From Daucus carota subsp. sativus (lineage: Eukaryota > Streptophyta > Magnoliopsida > Apiales > Apiaceae), in the NCBI RefSeq assembly GCF_001625215.2, contig NC_030385.2:13881135-13945134 (forward strand): DNA of 64,000 nucleotides, read 5' to 3'. The position numbers and the translations under genes were made by a program. The notes beneath the pieces are model-generated. The model did no database searches and was not told the origin of the DNA. It worked only from the letters and a program-made list of their open reading frames with translations. Of this stretch, positions 11,860-22,595 are shown one piece after another (positions within the stretch are counted from its first letter, which is position 1; each line of letters begins with the position of its first letter).

Positions 11860-14384
11860 ATGGATCCCGTAGTTTACCATCCCGGCCCAATCGATGACAG
11901 TTTGTTGACATTGCAGACGGATCACAGGTCTGAGGCGGTGTGGAACATGAGAGAGATAATGACCTGACTTATTGCTATTTATTAGAATAAAACGTCTGCT
12001 TTATGATAAACTACTGACACATTTTGTATTTTAATTGTGCCAGCCACGAGAGGATTTGGTAGTGAGGGGCAACTTCGGTGATTATTGGAACACAGTTAAA
12101 AATCACCGGCCGCATGTCTCGATAGTGACTGCCATCACGGCCGCGGGTTTTGGATGGATTTTCAGGCTGGGGAAGGTCAGGCATGACAGGGGGGTGATCA
12201 CAGCCTTCATTGAGAGGTGGCGTCCAGAGACGCACACTTTCCACTTTTCATTTGGCGAGGCCACCATCACACTGGAGGATGTTCATCACATTCTCGGCTT
12301 ACGGACCACTGGCCGACCACTTATCCTGCACGGGTACACCTCCACTCCAGCTCAGAGGGCGGCTTTGGTACGAGATTTACTTGGACTGGCTCCTGACACC
12401 GCTGATTTGAGGAAGGACAATTTGAAGATCCGGTGGTTGATTACACACTTTGGTAGATGTCACCGGTTGGACGAGTTGGCTGGTGATTTTGGTGCGCAGT
12501 CTATCTTTCACATTAGGGCACACCTACTTTGTGTGATCGGATCGTTGTTTCCACATGCCAGCGGGAACTCTGTGCCGCTAAGCCTTCTTCGGTTACTAGA
12601 TGACCTGGAGAGCCTGGGTGGTTATAGTTGGGGTAGTGCTGTTCTTTCCTACACATACAGGAAGATGTGTGATGCAAGCAGAGGAGTCAAAGACTTCACT
12701 GGGTATGCCACATTACTTCAGGTACGCATGAAAGTACCCTCTTTAATCCCATTACTGTCATTTAGTTTTAACAAATTGTCTTCCCATACAACTTGATGTG
12801 CAAATATATGTACTTTGATACCAGGTGTGGATATACGAGCGGTTCCCTACGATAGCTCCACATCTCAGGTCTCAACCCCAGTTCACTTACCCACTTGCGC
12901 TTAGGTATGTAATATGCTACTCTTCTCATAAACGCATTCAATTATTGCACATGCACTACTTCTCGTCCTTAATCTAAACATTTTGTTGTAGGTGGGTGGC
13001 TTCAGTGACCCGTACTCAGGTGCCGGACGCTCAGAGTCGTATGACCCGGTACGAGTTGGATAACATGGGTGTGGAACAGTTTTTGTGGTGGCCGTATGCA
13101 TATTTAGCTGATGAGTTTCAGCCCGATCAGACATTGTACTTGCGGTGGACAGCTCCCACCCCTTTGATGTACATGGCATATGTGGAGTGGTGTTATACTG
13201 ACAGGGTCACGAGGCAGTTTGGGTTCGTTCAGGACATACCCACATCCTCCCCACGTAGGAATCATCAGGACTTGCACGACGTCGTCAACGAGTCCATTGA
13301 CTGGCAGGGCGCCAGGGAGACATACATTCATTACTGGGATACGTCCCTTACCCGAGCTATGACATCTCCGCCATTCATTTTGGGCAATGGTTGCTCTCCC
13401 GCATACATGCCTTGGTACCTCCAGGTTACACATAGATACATGGTTAACCCATTGTTCTGGCGTAGAGCGGATGCTTTTCAGGGGACACAGGGCGCCACAC
13501 AGTCATTGGTAAACAACTACTTTTACTGTCTTCCACAATTACTTTTGTTCTACTGCATATGTTATGTCATCTAGAATGTATTCTCGGCCTGACTTCTCTT
13601 TGCATGTTTATGTTTGGTAACAGGAGGAGCAGCTTCTAGAGGTGGACTCTGCCATTGACCCTGCTGCTCCCGATCTCAATCGGGCACAGAGTCTGCTACA
13701 GGGGGTGATTGCTCGTGTCAGGGGTCACGGAGGCCCTCCGACACGCAGAGGTCGGCGTCCTGTCACACCAGTTGAGCCGGAGCCTGGCACTTACTACACT
13801 CATGTGGGCAGTAGTAGCTGGTCGCACCATGTTGGCACCTCTACTGCGCCAGATAGGGATGCACGGGCTCCTTCAGGGGCGGGGGAATGGCCCCGTTGGA
13901 CCGAGGTGGCAACTGAGACTACAGGGGATGACTACGTGGGTGGTGAAGGTGGTTTTGCGGTGAATTTAGGGGATGACGAGGACACCTCTCCTAGTGGTGG
14001 GCACACACATGTTTCTCCTCCACTTCAGGAGTCATACCAGTTTGCTGATCGAGATGTTTATCGTCCTGACATGTCATTCCTGACCGATCAGTACACCACA
14101 CCTCCGCTACAGGCCCCGGTCCCGTCATTTGGTAGCCATCCTACGTGTTCGGGGCACCTGCGTTTCCAGTTACACCGGCAGGGGTGAGGTCCACTCCTAC
14201 TCCTGTACATATGCATAGTTTTGGTGCGTACGCTGGTGAGAGTAGCCCGTGGGCAGTACGAGATCAGTCGGAACCCGAGAGGCCGTCCCAGCCTGAGCAG
14301 AGACAGCAGCCACCCAGAGATGCAAAGGGGAAGGGCAGGAGATGTCACACGGGCAGCCATATCTTCGGGCATAAGAAGAAGTAG
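11860..14384 (+). CDS. Plant mobile domain (PMD, MAIN-like) protein in the MULE
   Basis: Encodes a PMD (aminotransferase-like, PF10536-type) protein, a family known from MAIN/MAIL nuclear proteins and from transposons. Probable exons: a short first exon from ATG 11860 (peptide MDPVVYHPGPIDDS, then RSEAVW); 12044-12721 with the hallmark ITAAGFGWIFRLG, TFHFSFGEATITLEDV and HILGLRTTGRPL; 12825-12904; 12992-13508 (EQFLWWPY); and 13624 onward. Introns 2-4 have clean GT-AG borders in phase. The donor of the first exon is not clear. The long last exon is low-complexity, Pro/Ser/Gly-rich. Its basic tail (KGKGRRCHTGSHIFGHKKK) lies in a different frame from the upstream part, so there is either one frameshift near 14130-14160 or another splice. 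Function is unknown; nuclear and silencing-related by family analogy. Confidence 0.75.
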
Positions 14385-15329
14385 TTTATGTCTTTTGAGT
14401 TTATGTATTTTCAGTTTGTAGTTGCGTTGTTTGCTTATGTATGTTTATTTGGTACTTGTTGCTTATGTATGAACACTTGGTAGTTGTTGCTGCTTTTCAG
14501 TTTAGGTGTCATTATGTATGTAAACATTATTGCATAACATCAGTTTTATTCCGACAAACAATGACAAAGCCACATAAACATAATAAGCGTCAACGTAACA
14601 CTTAAAATGCCACTCAAACATAGCATATTTAAAATGACCTTATATATCTCATATTTTAATTACGCCTAATTTTCTGGAAGTAAAATTACGCAAGAGAAGA
14701 AGGCATGAAACACTCAAAATATATTTCTTCGTATGAAAATCAAATATTTAATTGCTAAGTACTCCAGAGAGATACATAACCAAAAAGAAGAACCTAACGC
14801 TCCCTTAAAAGTTAAAACCGTTTCTGTACTCTACATAAATGTTCATTACACTCATAACTAAATGCTAATGCCATATTGTGACAAAAAGAAATTACGCCTT
14901 GCCATAACATATGGAGAAATCTGATAAGAAGAATCTAGTGTTTACACAATTCCAACCAAAACAAAAATGAAGCTCACTTCAAGATCCGTTCATCCGGTAA
15001 AAAAGCGAGGTTTTTTCAAGATTATTGTCTTTGTGCACGTATTTTGTGGATGCAAGATGTTTCCGAAAGAATTTGTGAAAGAACAAGGTCATCTCTCCGA
15101 TACATATTTGCTAATTAATCTGCTGGGTCAACATAAACATTCTTGCATAACATCAGTTTTATTCCAACAAACAATGACAATGAAAAACACATTAACATGA
15201 AAAACACGAGATAACAACATTTGGAACACTTATAAAGATAGATAGAGATGTGCATAAGTTAAAAAACATTGAAAGACAAACACATAACATGAAAAACATC
15301 AAACATCCTCAGCATCCCATCGAGATCCA
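14385..15329. other. MULE interior without a supported gene
   Basis: AT-rich. It contains a diverged direct repeat: CATTATTGCATAACATCAG at about 14525 and CATTCTTGCATAACATCAG at about 15137, each followed by TTTTATTCC(G/A)ACAAACAATGACAA. Short open frames here lack recognisable motifs. Confidence 0.5.
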
Positions 15330-15623
15330 TCACCCTTCATGGTCTTCTTCAATTTTTTTTACTCTTTCAGCATGCTTCGTCTCCATTTCTGCAATTTCCA
15401 CTGCCTGAGACCATTTGAGGTCACTTATTTCCTCAGAAAGTTTGTTGATGACCACAGTTGACCGGGTGTCTAGCCGCTCATCTAGCCATACTAAGTAACC
15501 ACAACCACTAGCGCCGTTAGGACATTGCAACATCCGTCTACCAACGTCGGGACCGTTGTCATGACAAACTCTCTTAACAAGGACTTTGTCACAGTAGCAC
15601 TTATCGACAGCAACGGAATCCAT
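15330..15623 (-). CDS. Small GRF-type zinc-finger protein
   Basis: 97-residue ORF starting MDSVAVDK. Residues about 9-48 fit the plant zf-GRF (PF06839-like) pattern: CYC, then C..NGPDVGRRMLQC, a further C, then GYLVWLDE. The tail is a charged, probably coiled-coil segment (KLSEEISDLKW to the end). No membrane segment. It lies antisense to the PMD gene and in tandem with a paralogue at 15842-16174. GRF zinc fingers bind single-stranded nucleic acid in characterised proteins; a role in transposition is inference. Confidence 0.7.
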   Translation of the reverse strand: MDSVAVDKCYCDKVLVKRVCHDNGPDVGRRMLQCPNGASGCGYLVWLDERLDTRSTVVINKLSEEISDLKWSQAVEIAEMETKHAERVKKIEEDHEG

Positions 15624-15841
15624 AAATGTTATAATGTGTTTGAGATAGTGATGAAGGTGAGATGATGAGGGAGGGACTTATTTATAGGTGAAAATGATAA
15701 GTCCATCAGTTTAAAATATTAAAAAATAAACAACTTAATACATAAGACTGGGTTCGTAAAGTGGGGAAGGACAATGTATTATTGTAAGTACATAATAAGA
15801 AACACAACAACACATGCATGTTACTAGGACATGAACTTAAA

Positions 15842-16174
15842 TCAACGTTCGTTTTTATTTTTTGAACCCTCCCCTTTCTTTTTTCCCTTCACAGATTTAA
15901 CTTCTTCATCATGCCTCTCCCTAATCCTCTCCTTTGCAAAGTGATGATCCCATATGAGGTCGCTCATCTCCTTAGTCATCTCAGTAAGCACTGCAGTAGC
16001 ACGCGCCTCAAGTGGGTCATCGATCCAAAACATGTATCCGCACCCCTCTGGCCATAGTGCACACCGGGACATCATTCTTCCAGCATTAGGCCCAGTCCCT
16101 CGATAAGTACTATGAACGGCAAGCCTTTCACAGTAGCACGTATCCCCTTGAACAACCTCACCTATTGGATCCAT
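15842..16174 (-). CDS. Second GRF-type zinc-finger protein (paralogue)
   Basis: 110 residues starting MDPIGEVVQGDTCYCERL. Same architecture as the ORF at 15330-15623: CYC, GTGPNAGRMMSRC, GCGYMFWIDDPLEARAT, then a shared EMTKEMSDLIWD-like coiled coil and a Lys-rich tail (KSVKGKKKGEGSKNKNER) that could be a nuclear localisation signal. The two ORFs share the same order and spacing of cysteines, pointing to tandem duplication within the element. Confidence 0.7.
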   Translation of the reverse strand: MDPIGEVVQGDTCYCERLAVHSTYRGTGPNAGRMMSRCALWPEGCGYMFWIDDPLEARATAVLTEMTKEMSDLIWDHHFAKERIRERHDEEVKSVKGKKKGEGSKNKNER

Positions 16175-16314
16175 GTAATTAAGATTTGTTTAAAAAGTGT
16201 GAACAAGTTTTCCACTATTTATAAGGCCAATTTCCCAAGTACGCTCCCTTCATACAAATGTTTACTCACCATATTACCATTATTGCGGAAGAAAATAATG
16301 GAATCTCTGTCATG

Positions 16315-16700
16315 GGTGCATTATAGGCTTCACATGGCTACAGTCTCCGAATTTCTGCAAAAAATAATTCACATGAGTGCATTACACATGAGTACAGTCT
16401 CTGAATCTCTGCCAAAAAGACCATGTCATTTACTTTTATCATGGTTACAGTAAACGAATCTATGCGGTTTCACATGGGTGCATTATAGGGGTTCACATGG
16501 GTACACTTTCACATGGCTACAGTCTCCGAATTTCTGCAAAAAAATAATTCACATGGGTGCATTATAGGGTTCACATGAGTACAGTCTCCGAATCTCTGCC
16601 AAAAAGACCATGTCATTTACTTTTATCATGGTTACAGTAAATGAATCTATGCAGTTTCACATGGACCGATTCAGACACCTTCACCACTATACTCAAGTAG
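16315..16700. repeat. Two copies of a 179-bp unit rich in TTCACATGG
   Basis: CACATGGCTACAGTCTCCGA recurs at 16331 and 16510 (period 179), each followed by AATTTCTGCAAAAAA, TCACATG repeats, and a CATGTCATTTACTTTTATCA block. TCACATG(A/G) motifs recur through the block and on to about 16760. The block separates the GRF ORFs from the next + strand ORF and may act as its promoter. Confidence 0.75.
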
Positions 16701-16889
16701 CTTCACATGGCTACACTCCATGAAAGTTGTGCAACCCTAGCCTTCCAACTCAACTACTTCACATGCCTACAGTGGATTATTAGTCTATATGTACTCATGT
16801 TTATTGAAGGTGTCTACACTTACAACTTCAAACTTAAATCTTCTCATCACGATATGTTCTCATCCTCTAGAATTTGGTTGCTACCACAA

Positions 16890-17312
16890 ATGGATGACGA
16901 CTACTATAGTTTGAGATACACCGATCCCAAAGAGTATTTCGCTAGAGTGCGGCGCGAGTGGGCATTCCGTCTTGAAGAATCGAATCAGTTGCGAAATGAT
17001 CTGACTGGTCTCGGTGCAAAGCTCCCCGTCCGCGATTCTTTAGGCGTGTATCCGGCTCGTAACTTCAACGGTAGTTGGGGTGATTATCGCCGTTTGGTCA
17101 TTGAAGCTGTGAGACTAATAAGGGAAGAGAACAACAGAATGTTGTTGCGTCGTTGTCGTTTCTACATGCTTAAGTTGGTAAAAGATTCGGCAGCTGCTAG
17201 CGGCAGGGAAATGACTTTTGAAGAAGAATGTCAACTTCTTCAAAATCCAAATTACTTGTCCGATGAGCCGATGTCCGATGAAGAGGCAACTGATGATGAT
17301 GATTCCGAATAA
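16890..17312 (+). CDS. Unknown 141-residue acidic protein in the MULE
   Basis: The frame opens further upstream, but the GC-richer, protein-like part starts at ATG 16890 (MDDDYYSLRYTDPKEY), so I use that start. The protein is charged, with Arg-rich helical-looking middle segments (RRLVIEAVRLIREENNRMLL) and a very acidic C-terminus (DEPMSDEEATDDDDSE). No family recognised. Codon use resembles the PMD gene rather than the AT-rich surroundings, supporting it as real coding sequence. Confidence 0.5.
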   Translation: MDDDYYSLRYTDPKEYFARVRREWAFRLEESNQLRNDLTGLGAKLPVRDSLGVYPARNFNGSWGDYRRLVIEAVRLIREENNRMLLRRCRFYMLKLVKDSAAASGREMTFEEECQLLQNPNYLSDEPMSDEEATDDDDSE

Positions 17313-17460
17313 TATATTTTGTTCTTGCTTTTATTTTCAATAAATCTAGTTGTGTGTACTTGCATTATATTTATTTCAATGAAATTGCACTTAGTAAGAG
17401 CATAAACACAACATTACAACTACTTCAAAATCACTCACGTCTAACATATGACAAAATTCA

Positions 17461-17856
17461 TCACGAATACTTTACATACTCGTCAAAATTCAATTTCACA
17501 ATATCTATCACTTTTGCATCGTATTCTGCCCAGCTCTCTTCCAACAATGCTACCCTTTGCTCCTCCGTGATCTGTCCTTTCAAAAAAAAAGTATTTGTAT
17601 CTCTATCTTTTTTGAAGTGATATTCTCGCAACGCCCTGCCTACTCCATACATAACCTCAGTGTCGGTCTCATCCTTGGTCGGCACCCAATGTCTGCCCTT
17701 TCTTTCTTCTCGATATTGCAACAACCGCATCTCCGCAACAAACTTCATCTTCCTCGATGCCCTTTCCGCAGCAATTGAAAGCTCGCCTTTCGTTTGTTCA
17801 TAAGCCCATTCTTCCATCCCCTCGTCTTCCTTTCTCGATCTTTTATGGTTCTCCAT
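17461..17856 (-). CDS. Unknown 131-residue charged protein in the MULE
   Basis: Starts MENHKRSRKEDEGMEEW and is rich in Lys, Arg and Glu, with a probable coiled coil (ELSIAAERASRKMKFVAEMR). Convergent with the ORF at 16890-17312, with 148 bp between the stops. I recognise no family. The early basic cluster could be a nuclear signal. Confidence 0.5.
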   Translation of the reverse strand: MENHKRSRKEDEGMEEWAYEQTKGELSIAAERASRKMKFVAEMRLLQYREERKGRHWVPTKDETDTEVMYGVGRALREYHFKKDRDTNTFFLKGQITEEQRVALLEESWAEYDAKVIDIVKLNFDEYVKYS

Positions 17857-17929
17857 TCAGAGCTTTGTTTGTACGAGTCGATCTAGAATATGTGTGTATG
17901 TGTGAGAATGGCTAAAAACCTAATGGTAT

Positions 17930-18025
17930 TTTATAGAAACATATAGGTTACAAAAATTCACAATTTTATTACTAGCTATGTAATTACAACATTATTAATT
18001 AGATACTTACTAAAACTTGAATTAA

Positions 18026-18068
<43 letters not shown>

Positions 18069-18361
18069 CCTTTTAAATTATACTTCAATATGAGCTTAAA
18101 TATTTAAATATTACAATCTATAATATTATATTATATCATTACATAATATAATAATATAAAATATAATATCACAAATAATGTATAAGAATTATCCGATTAA
18201 TGATTTTATTTTAAAAAAAAATATATCACAAATAATGTATAAGAATTATATGATTTTTTTTATATTATATCATTATATAATATAATATTATAAAAATATT
18301 ATATAATTTTAAAGAAAATTATTATATTATAATTAGGGCTGTTTTTAAGAAATTAGGGCAC
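17930..18361. repeat. AT-rich spacer with (TA)n microsatellite
   Basis: Contains a pure TA run at about 18035-18063 and a repeated AAATAATGTATAAGAATTAT segment near 18173 and 18229. No gene. Leads into the right inverted repeat of the MULE. Confidence 0.7.
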
Positions 18362-18588
18362 ACGACAGGGTCATATTACCCAGCTTGGGTCGCTCTTTGA
18401 AAACGCGACCCCAATGGGGTTTTTTTATGTTTGGGTCGCTGTTTCAAAGCGCGACCCGTGCTGCAAAAATTTTTTCGTTCAGGTCGCTGTTTCTCGGTTG
18501 ATTTAGACTGGTTAGTTTTGAAAGCTCGAAAAAAAACTGGTTATTTTGAAAAGTGGTCGAACAAAGTGGTTATAAATGAGAGGGAGCC
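18362..18588 (-). repeat. Right terminal inverted repeat of the PMD MULE
   Basis: Reverse-complement counterpart of 9227-9430, ending GGGAGCC. It has the same arrangement of GGGTCGC / GCGACCC motifs beside TTTCAAA, with four or five copies between about 18385 and 18490. Confidence 0.85.
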
Positions 18589-18650
18589 GATAAAAATATA
18601 CATAAAATAGTTGATAGTAATTTATTTGTGAATGCTTTAAATATAATTTT

Positions 18651-18764
18651 AGAATGATTTGCATTTTACATCTCTTATCTATGGTCAAAAAATAATCCCG
18701 TATATCTATTTTAGGAAATTGCGTTTTGCATTCCGTATGTTTCAAACCCGATACAAGTTACACC
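18651..18764 (+). repeat. Left inverted repeat of the second MULE
   Basis: Aligns with the reverse complement of 22474-22588 over its length, with scattered mismatches and one small gap. Confidence 0.8.
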
Positions 18765-18980
18765 TTTTTTATGAACTAACGTTAAAATTGACCGCTACCG
18801 ATAGTCAACAGGGATAAAAATGCCTTTTCATTTCTGATTCTACAATCCAATAGCTGTATACCCTCTCGTTCTTAACCCCCATCCCCAAATAAGACCCTAA
18901 CTACTCTAACCTAGCTATCTGAACCCTAACTACCCAAATCAGTTACCACAACACAAGTAGTATAAGAAGTTCAATTGAAG

Positions 18981-21578
18981 ATGAGAGGTCGACTACGAGA
19001 GATTGAATTAGAAAAAGGCAAGGTTTTGAATTACGCTGTTATCTGCAGAGACGTACCAGTCGAAGAAGGTGAGTTTATAGTTGTTCAATGCTATTGTTTA
19101 TATACATCACAGTGTTTATACAATGCTATTGTCCTCGGTGATTAAAGTATGTTGTGGTCTCTTTGTGTTTTTTATTCGACGTGGGCATGTGATTAAAGTA
19201 TGTTATGGTCCCATCGTGTCGCTAAGATTTACAATTATTTATTGTGTAGGAATCTAGGATGTGTACTTGATTATTTGCTCTTTGTTATCTCAGTAATTAA
19301 ATATAGGGTTGGTGACATCTCTCCTTATCGTTAACTATTAAGATAAATTACGGTGGTGTACGTATTTAGCGATGGATTTAAGGATTATTTAGATGAAAAA
19401 GTTGCATACTTTGACTATTGTTCAGCTAGCAATCTGAACAAAAGTGAAGTGGATGCAATGTTGTTGAATTTGAGGTTAAAACTAGGCTGCTATAAATTAT
19501 GATTTTTGATTCCGGAGCAAAAATAGGATGAGGATGTACTAGTTGAATTTAAGACTGATCAAGATGCATCAACATTTACAAGCCTGTTTGAAGATGGATA
19601 TGGTAATTTAGTTACACTCTATGCGGTAGTAGTAGATGATGAAGAAATACAGGAGTATGACTTCTCATGGACCCAATATGAAATAGATGAAAGGGAGAGA
19701 TGGATTTCAGAAATTATTGAAAGGAGTGACATGAGAACAAATTGTGACTTGATTGAAGATATGGAGAAAGATAAGGAAAAAAAAAAGAAGAAAGAAAATG
19801 TACCATTCCACGGTGACACCTCCAACTTTGATTCCACTGAAAGCAAAGCTCCTCCACCAAAAAGATAAAGGAGAATACCCCCTCACACATGTATTCAATT
19901 TTTTAGGGTTTAGTCAATGCTCTTGAAACACAATTTCCCTCTGCAGAACATCGTTTTCGTGTAATGCATTTATACAAGAACCTAGCAAATCTTTACAAAG
20001 GGACTGATATTAGATCACAGTTGTGGTTAGCTGCAAAGGCAAACACTGACTATTGGTTTGATAAGCATATGGGATACTCGAAAAAGGTACATGTCATGAC
20101 TTTAAATTCTTATTTTCTTCACTATTATTAAACATGTCATGACTTTAAATACTTCAACACAGTTACATGTCAGAGCATATGAATGGTTGGCACAAAGAGT
20201 TAGGTCTCAGTGGAGTAGATCAGGCTTTAGGACAATATGCAAATCTGACATGTTTGTCAATAATAATTGTGAGGTTTTTAATAATGCAATAAAAAAATTT
20301 AGAGAAATGGGAATTGTAAACATGTTCAAGGGTATTCATCTTGCATGTATGGAAAGAATTTAAGGGTGGAAAACCAAAATGCGGAGAAGAAATACTGAGT
20401 TTTGCTCAAAGCCTCTAAAAAAATTGCACAAGTAAGTATCTTTAAACAAGTGATTATCTTCATATAATTGCACCTAGCATGTTCTGTTTAATGAATCGAG
20501 AGTTTGTACTTATAGAGCAATGGAGAAAGCTGCAAAAGAAATAATAGTGTGGGATGGGGGTGACAAGTTTCACGTCACAATGTCAGCGGGGGGTCATGAG
20601 ATTGTTGTAAACCTAGCTGAAAATACTTGTGCATGTAGAAAGGGGCAAATCACGGGAATTCCATGGTTTCATGCATGTTCCTGTATTTTTTTTTCAAAAA
20701 CAAAATCCACTAGACTACATGCATCCATGTCATAGGAGGGATCAATGTCTTAAGGTGTATAGTCATATATTAGAGCCAATTAATGGAGAACCTTTTTGGG
20801 ATGAGACTGAAGCAGAGCCTCCACTTCCTTCAATTATTAAAAAGGCACCTGGAAGACCAAAAAAGAATAGGGATAAAAAAGCAGACATTGTGGAAACTAG
20901 GAAGAGTGATCCAACAATGCTAAAAAGAACAGGGACATCTCTGCAATGTTCTTACTGTGGTGAATGGGGTCATAACACCAGTTCATGCCAAACTAGGGTA
21001 AGCATCAAAATTTGACTTGTGATAATGTGGATGATAATGTAACCATGACTGAAGCTGATAAAATAAAAAAAAATCAACCATAGCTTGCAATTATTGTAAG
21101 CAAGAGGGGCACACTGCAAGGACATGCAAAGAAAAGGTAGCTACTGAATATCTCATTTTAAAGATTCAATTTTTATATTTGCTTCAACATAATATATAAC
21201 TAAACAATTCTCATCTTAATTTCTTTTGAAAAGGATGATAAGGAAAGAAGCAGAGAGGCCAAGGGGAAATAGAAATCTACAGAGGTTCCAATACAAGATA
21301 AAGGGAAAAGAAAAGAGAAAATGGTTGAATCAAATGATAAAGCACCTGAAAGCATATCCAGAAAGAATATTGGTATATCAAAATTCAATAGCCAAATGCA
21401 ACTCATGCTGGAATCTTCAAATCTTTTATAGCACTTGGTCAACAGCAGAGGGGACCTCTAGACATTGAAGCTGAGTCATTTGTTGGAAGCAATGGACAAC
21501 AATTCACATCTTTAAGAATATTGGAAGCTGCAAGACTTAGGAAACAAGAGCAGATGGGTCAAAAAGAATCTAACTAAT
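18981..21578 (+). pseudogene. MURA-type transposase relic of the second MULE
   Basis: An N-terminal-like exon starts at 18981 (MRGRLREIELEKGKVL). A further acidic stretch lies at 19527-19868. From 19904 the frame GLVNALETQFPSAEHRF continues through LYKNLANLYKG and LWLAAKANT, typical of the end of the MULE transposase core. Next come a segment at 20160-20363 (WSRSGFRTICKSDMFVNNNC), a SWIM zinc finger at about 20625-20690 (CAC...GIPWFHACSC), a PGRPKKNR motif and two zinc knuckles (CSYCGEWGHNTSSC near 20947-20988, CNYCKQEGHTARTC near 21084-21125). The part that should hold the DDE catalytic core upstream of 19904 is missing, and several frame changes separate the blocks. Not functional as read. 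Confidence 0.75.
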
Positions 21579-21957
21579 TATGTTTTTAATTTGTAGAACC
21601 TTTTGGTCTAATATTCATCAAGACTTTTAGCTCCTTTTGGTATTATCTTGGTTAAGACTCTTGGTTATTTGGTACATCAACTTGGTCCACTGGTTTTTGT
21701 TTTAAGCTACTATTTTGTTATTTTGGTATGGTTTATCAATGTTATTGAGCTACTGAGTTTTTTTCAAATTGGTTGCATTAATTGTGAATTTGTCCTTAAT
21801 TACACAGGGTTACTCAGTTGCATTCATAGTATATAAAACATACAAATTCATTGTATCACTATATTACTCAGAAAATCATTATTTCATTGCGATTTCAGCA
21901 AATCAAAGTTACAGTACACCAAAGATTCACTATGTTACAATACATAAAGCTACTACA

Positions 21958-22307
21958 TCAAAGATCTGCTACTTCGTTATCTCTTTTGCAAATGATATAG
22001 AACACAATCACGACTAAGATGACAATCACTAATTTTGCAGCTCTAATACATCCAAACCACCCGCATCTTTCTCGACTAACCTCCAGCTGCTGTGACAACT
22101 CGTAATTCATGGCTTCCAAAGCATTAATCGTCTTAGTAGACCTGGTATGATTCTTCGCGCATGATCACAGAGTGGTGGTTCCACCCATTTGAAAAATTTA
22201 CACTTGTAATCAACACAACTGATGAATCGACGCCCAACATTTGAGTCAGTCCAATCTATTCTCTCAACCGCCCTCTTTGATGGCATACAAAGGCACATCT
22301 CAGCCAT
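21958..22307 (-). pseudogene. GRF zinc-finger / membrane-anchor gene in the second MULE
   Basis: Starts MAEMCLCMPSKRAVERID. The GRF zinc finger reads CLC, then GRRFISC..YKCKFFKWVEPPLC. In another frame from about 22150 downward it continues as TINALEAMNYELSQQLEV (coiled coil) and a hydrophobic segment KLVIVILVVIVFYIICK, ending at 21958. GRF finger plus coiled coil plus C-terminal membrane anchor is the usual plant architecture, so the two frames belong to one gene with a single frame change near 22150, or an unrecognised splice. It lies antisense to the transposase, as the GRF ORFs do in the first MULE. Confidence 0.65.
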
Positions 22308-22473
22308 GAAGTTGAAGAGATATTTAGGGTTTATAGAAGATAAGATGAAGAAGAAGCATAATTAGGGTTTGGATGTAAAGACCTGATATATAGACAATTC
22401 GAAATGTTTAAAGCCTATTATACCCTTAAAAATTTTAACGTTAATGTCTTAATTGGATGCTAAAACGGATTGA

Positions 22474-22588
22474 GGGTGCAGCTTGTATCGGGTTTGAAAT
22501 ATACGGGATGCAAAATGCAATTTTGCAAAGTAGTTATACAGAATTGTTTTTTGGCCATAGATAAGGGATGCAAAATGCAAATCACTCT
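22474..22588 (-). repeat. Right inverted repeat of the second MULE
   Basis: Counterpart of 18651-18764. It contains GGGATGCAAAATGCAA twice (22505 and 22566), a short internal direct repeat. Confidence 0.8.
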
Positions 22589-22595
22589 TAATTTT

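Larger units (their letters stand above)
9227..18588. mobile_element. 9.36-kb Mutator-like element (MULE) carrying a PMD gene
   Basis: Flanked by a perfect 10-bp direct repeat, gataaaaata (9217-9226 and 18589-18598), and bounded by about 200-bp inverted repeats starting GGCTCC. Long inverted repeats plus a 9-11-bp duplication define MULEs. Inside I find a plant mobile domain gene (+), two GRF zinc-finger ORFs (-), a 141-residue acidic ORF (+) and a 131-residue ORF (-). I find no MURA, DDE, SWIM or helicase motif, so it is probably non-autonomous and mobilised in trans. The GC-richer gene islands contrast with very AT-rich repeats between them. The exact target duplication suggests a fairly recent insertion. 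Confidence 0.88.
18651..22588 (+). mobile_element. Second MULE, about 3.9 kb, with decayed transposase
   Basis: Bounded by inverted repeats of about 115 bp (18651-18764 and 22474-22588) sharing TGATTTGCATTTT, CTTATCTATGG and TTTCAAACCCGATACAAG. A 7-bp direct repeat, taatttt, flanks it (18644-18650, 22589-22595); this is shorter than the usual 9-11 bp, so the outer limits may be a few bases off. It begins only 52 bp from the target duplication of the first MULE. The two elements have different termini, so they are different families. Confidence 0.8.

Noticed and set aside
13104-13433. Minus-strand frame opposite the PMD gene
   Set aside because: Shadow of the GC-rich PMD exon on the other strand; no independent support.
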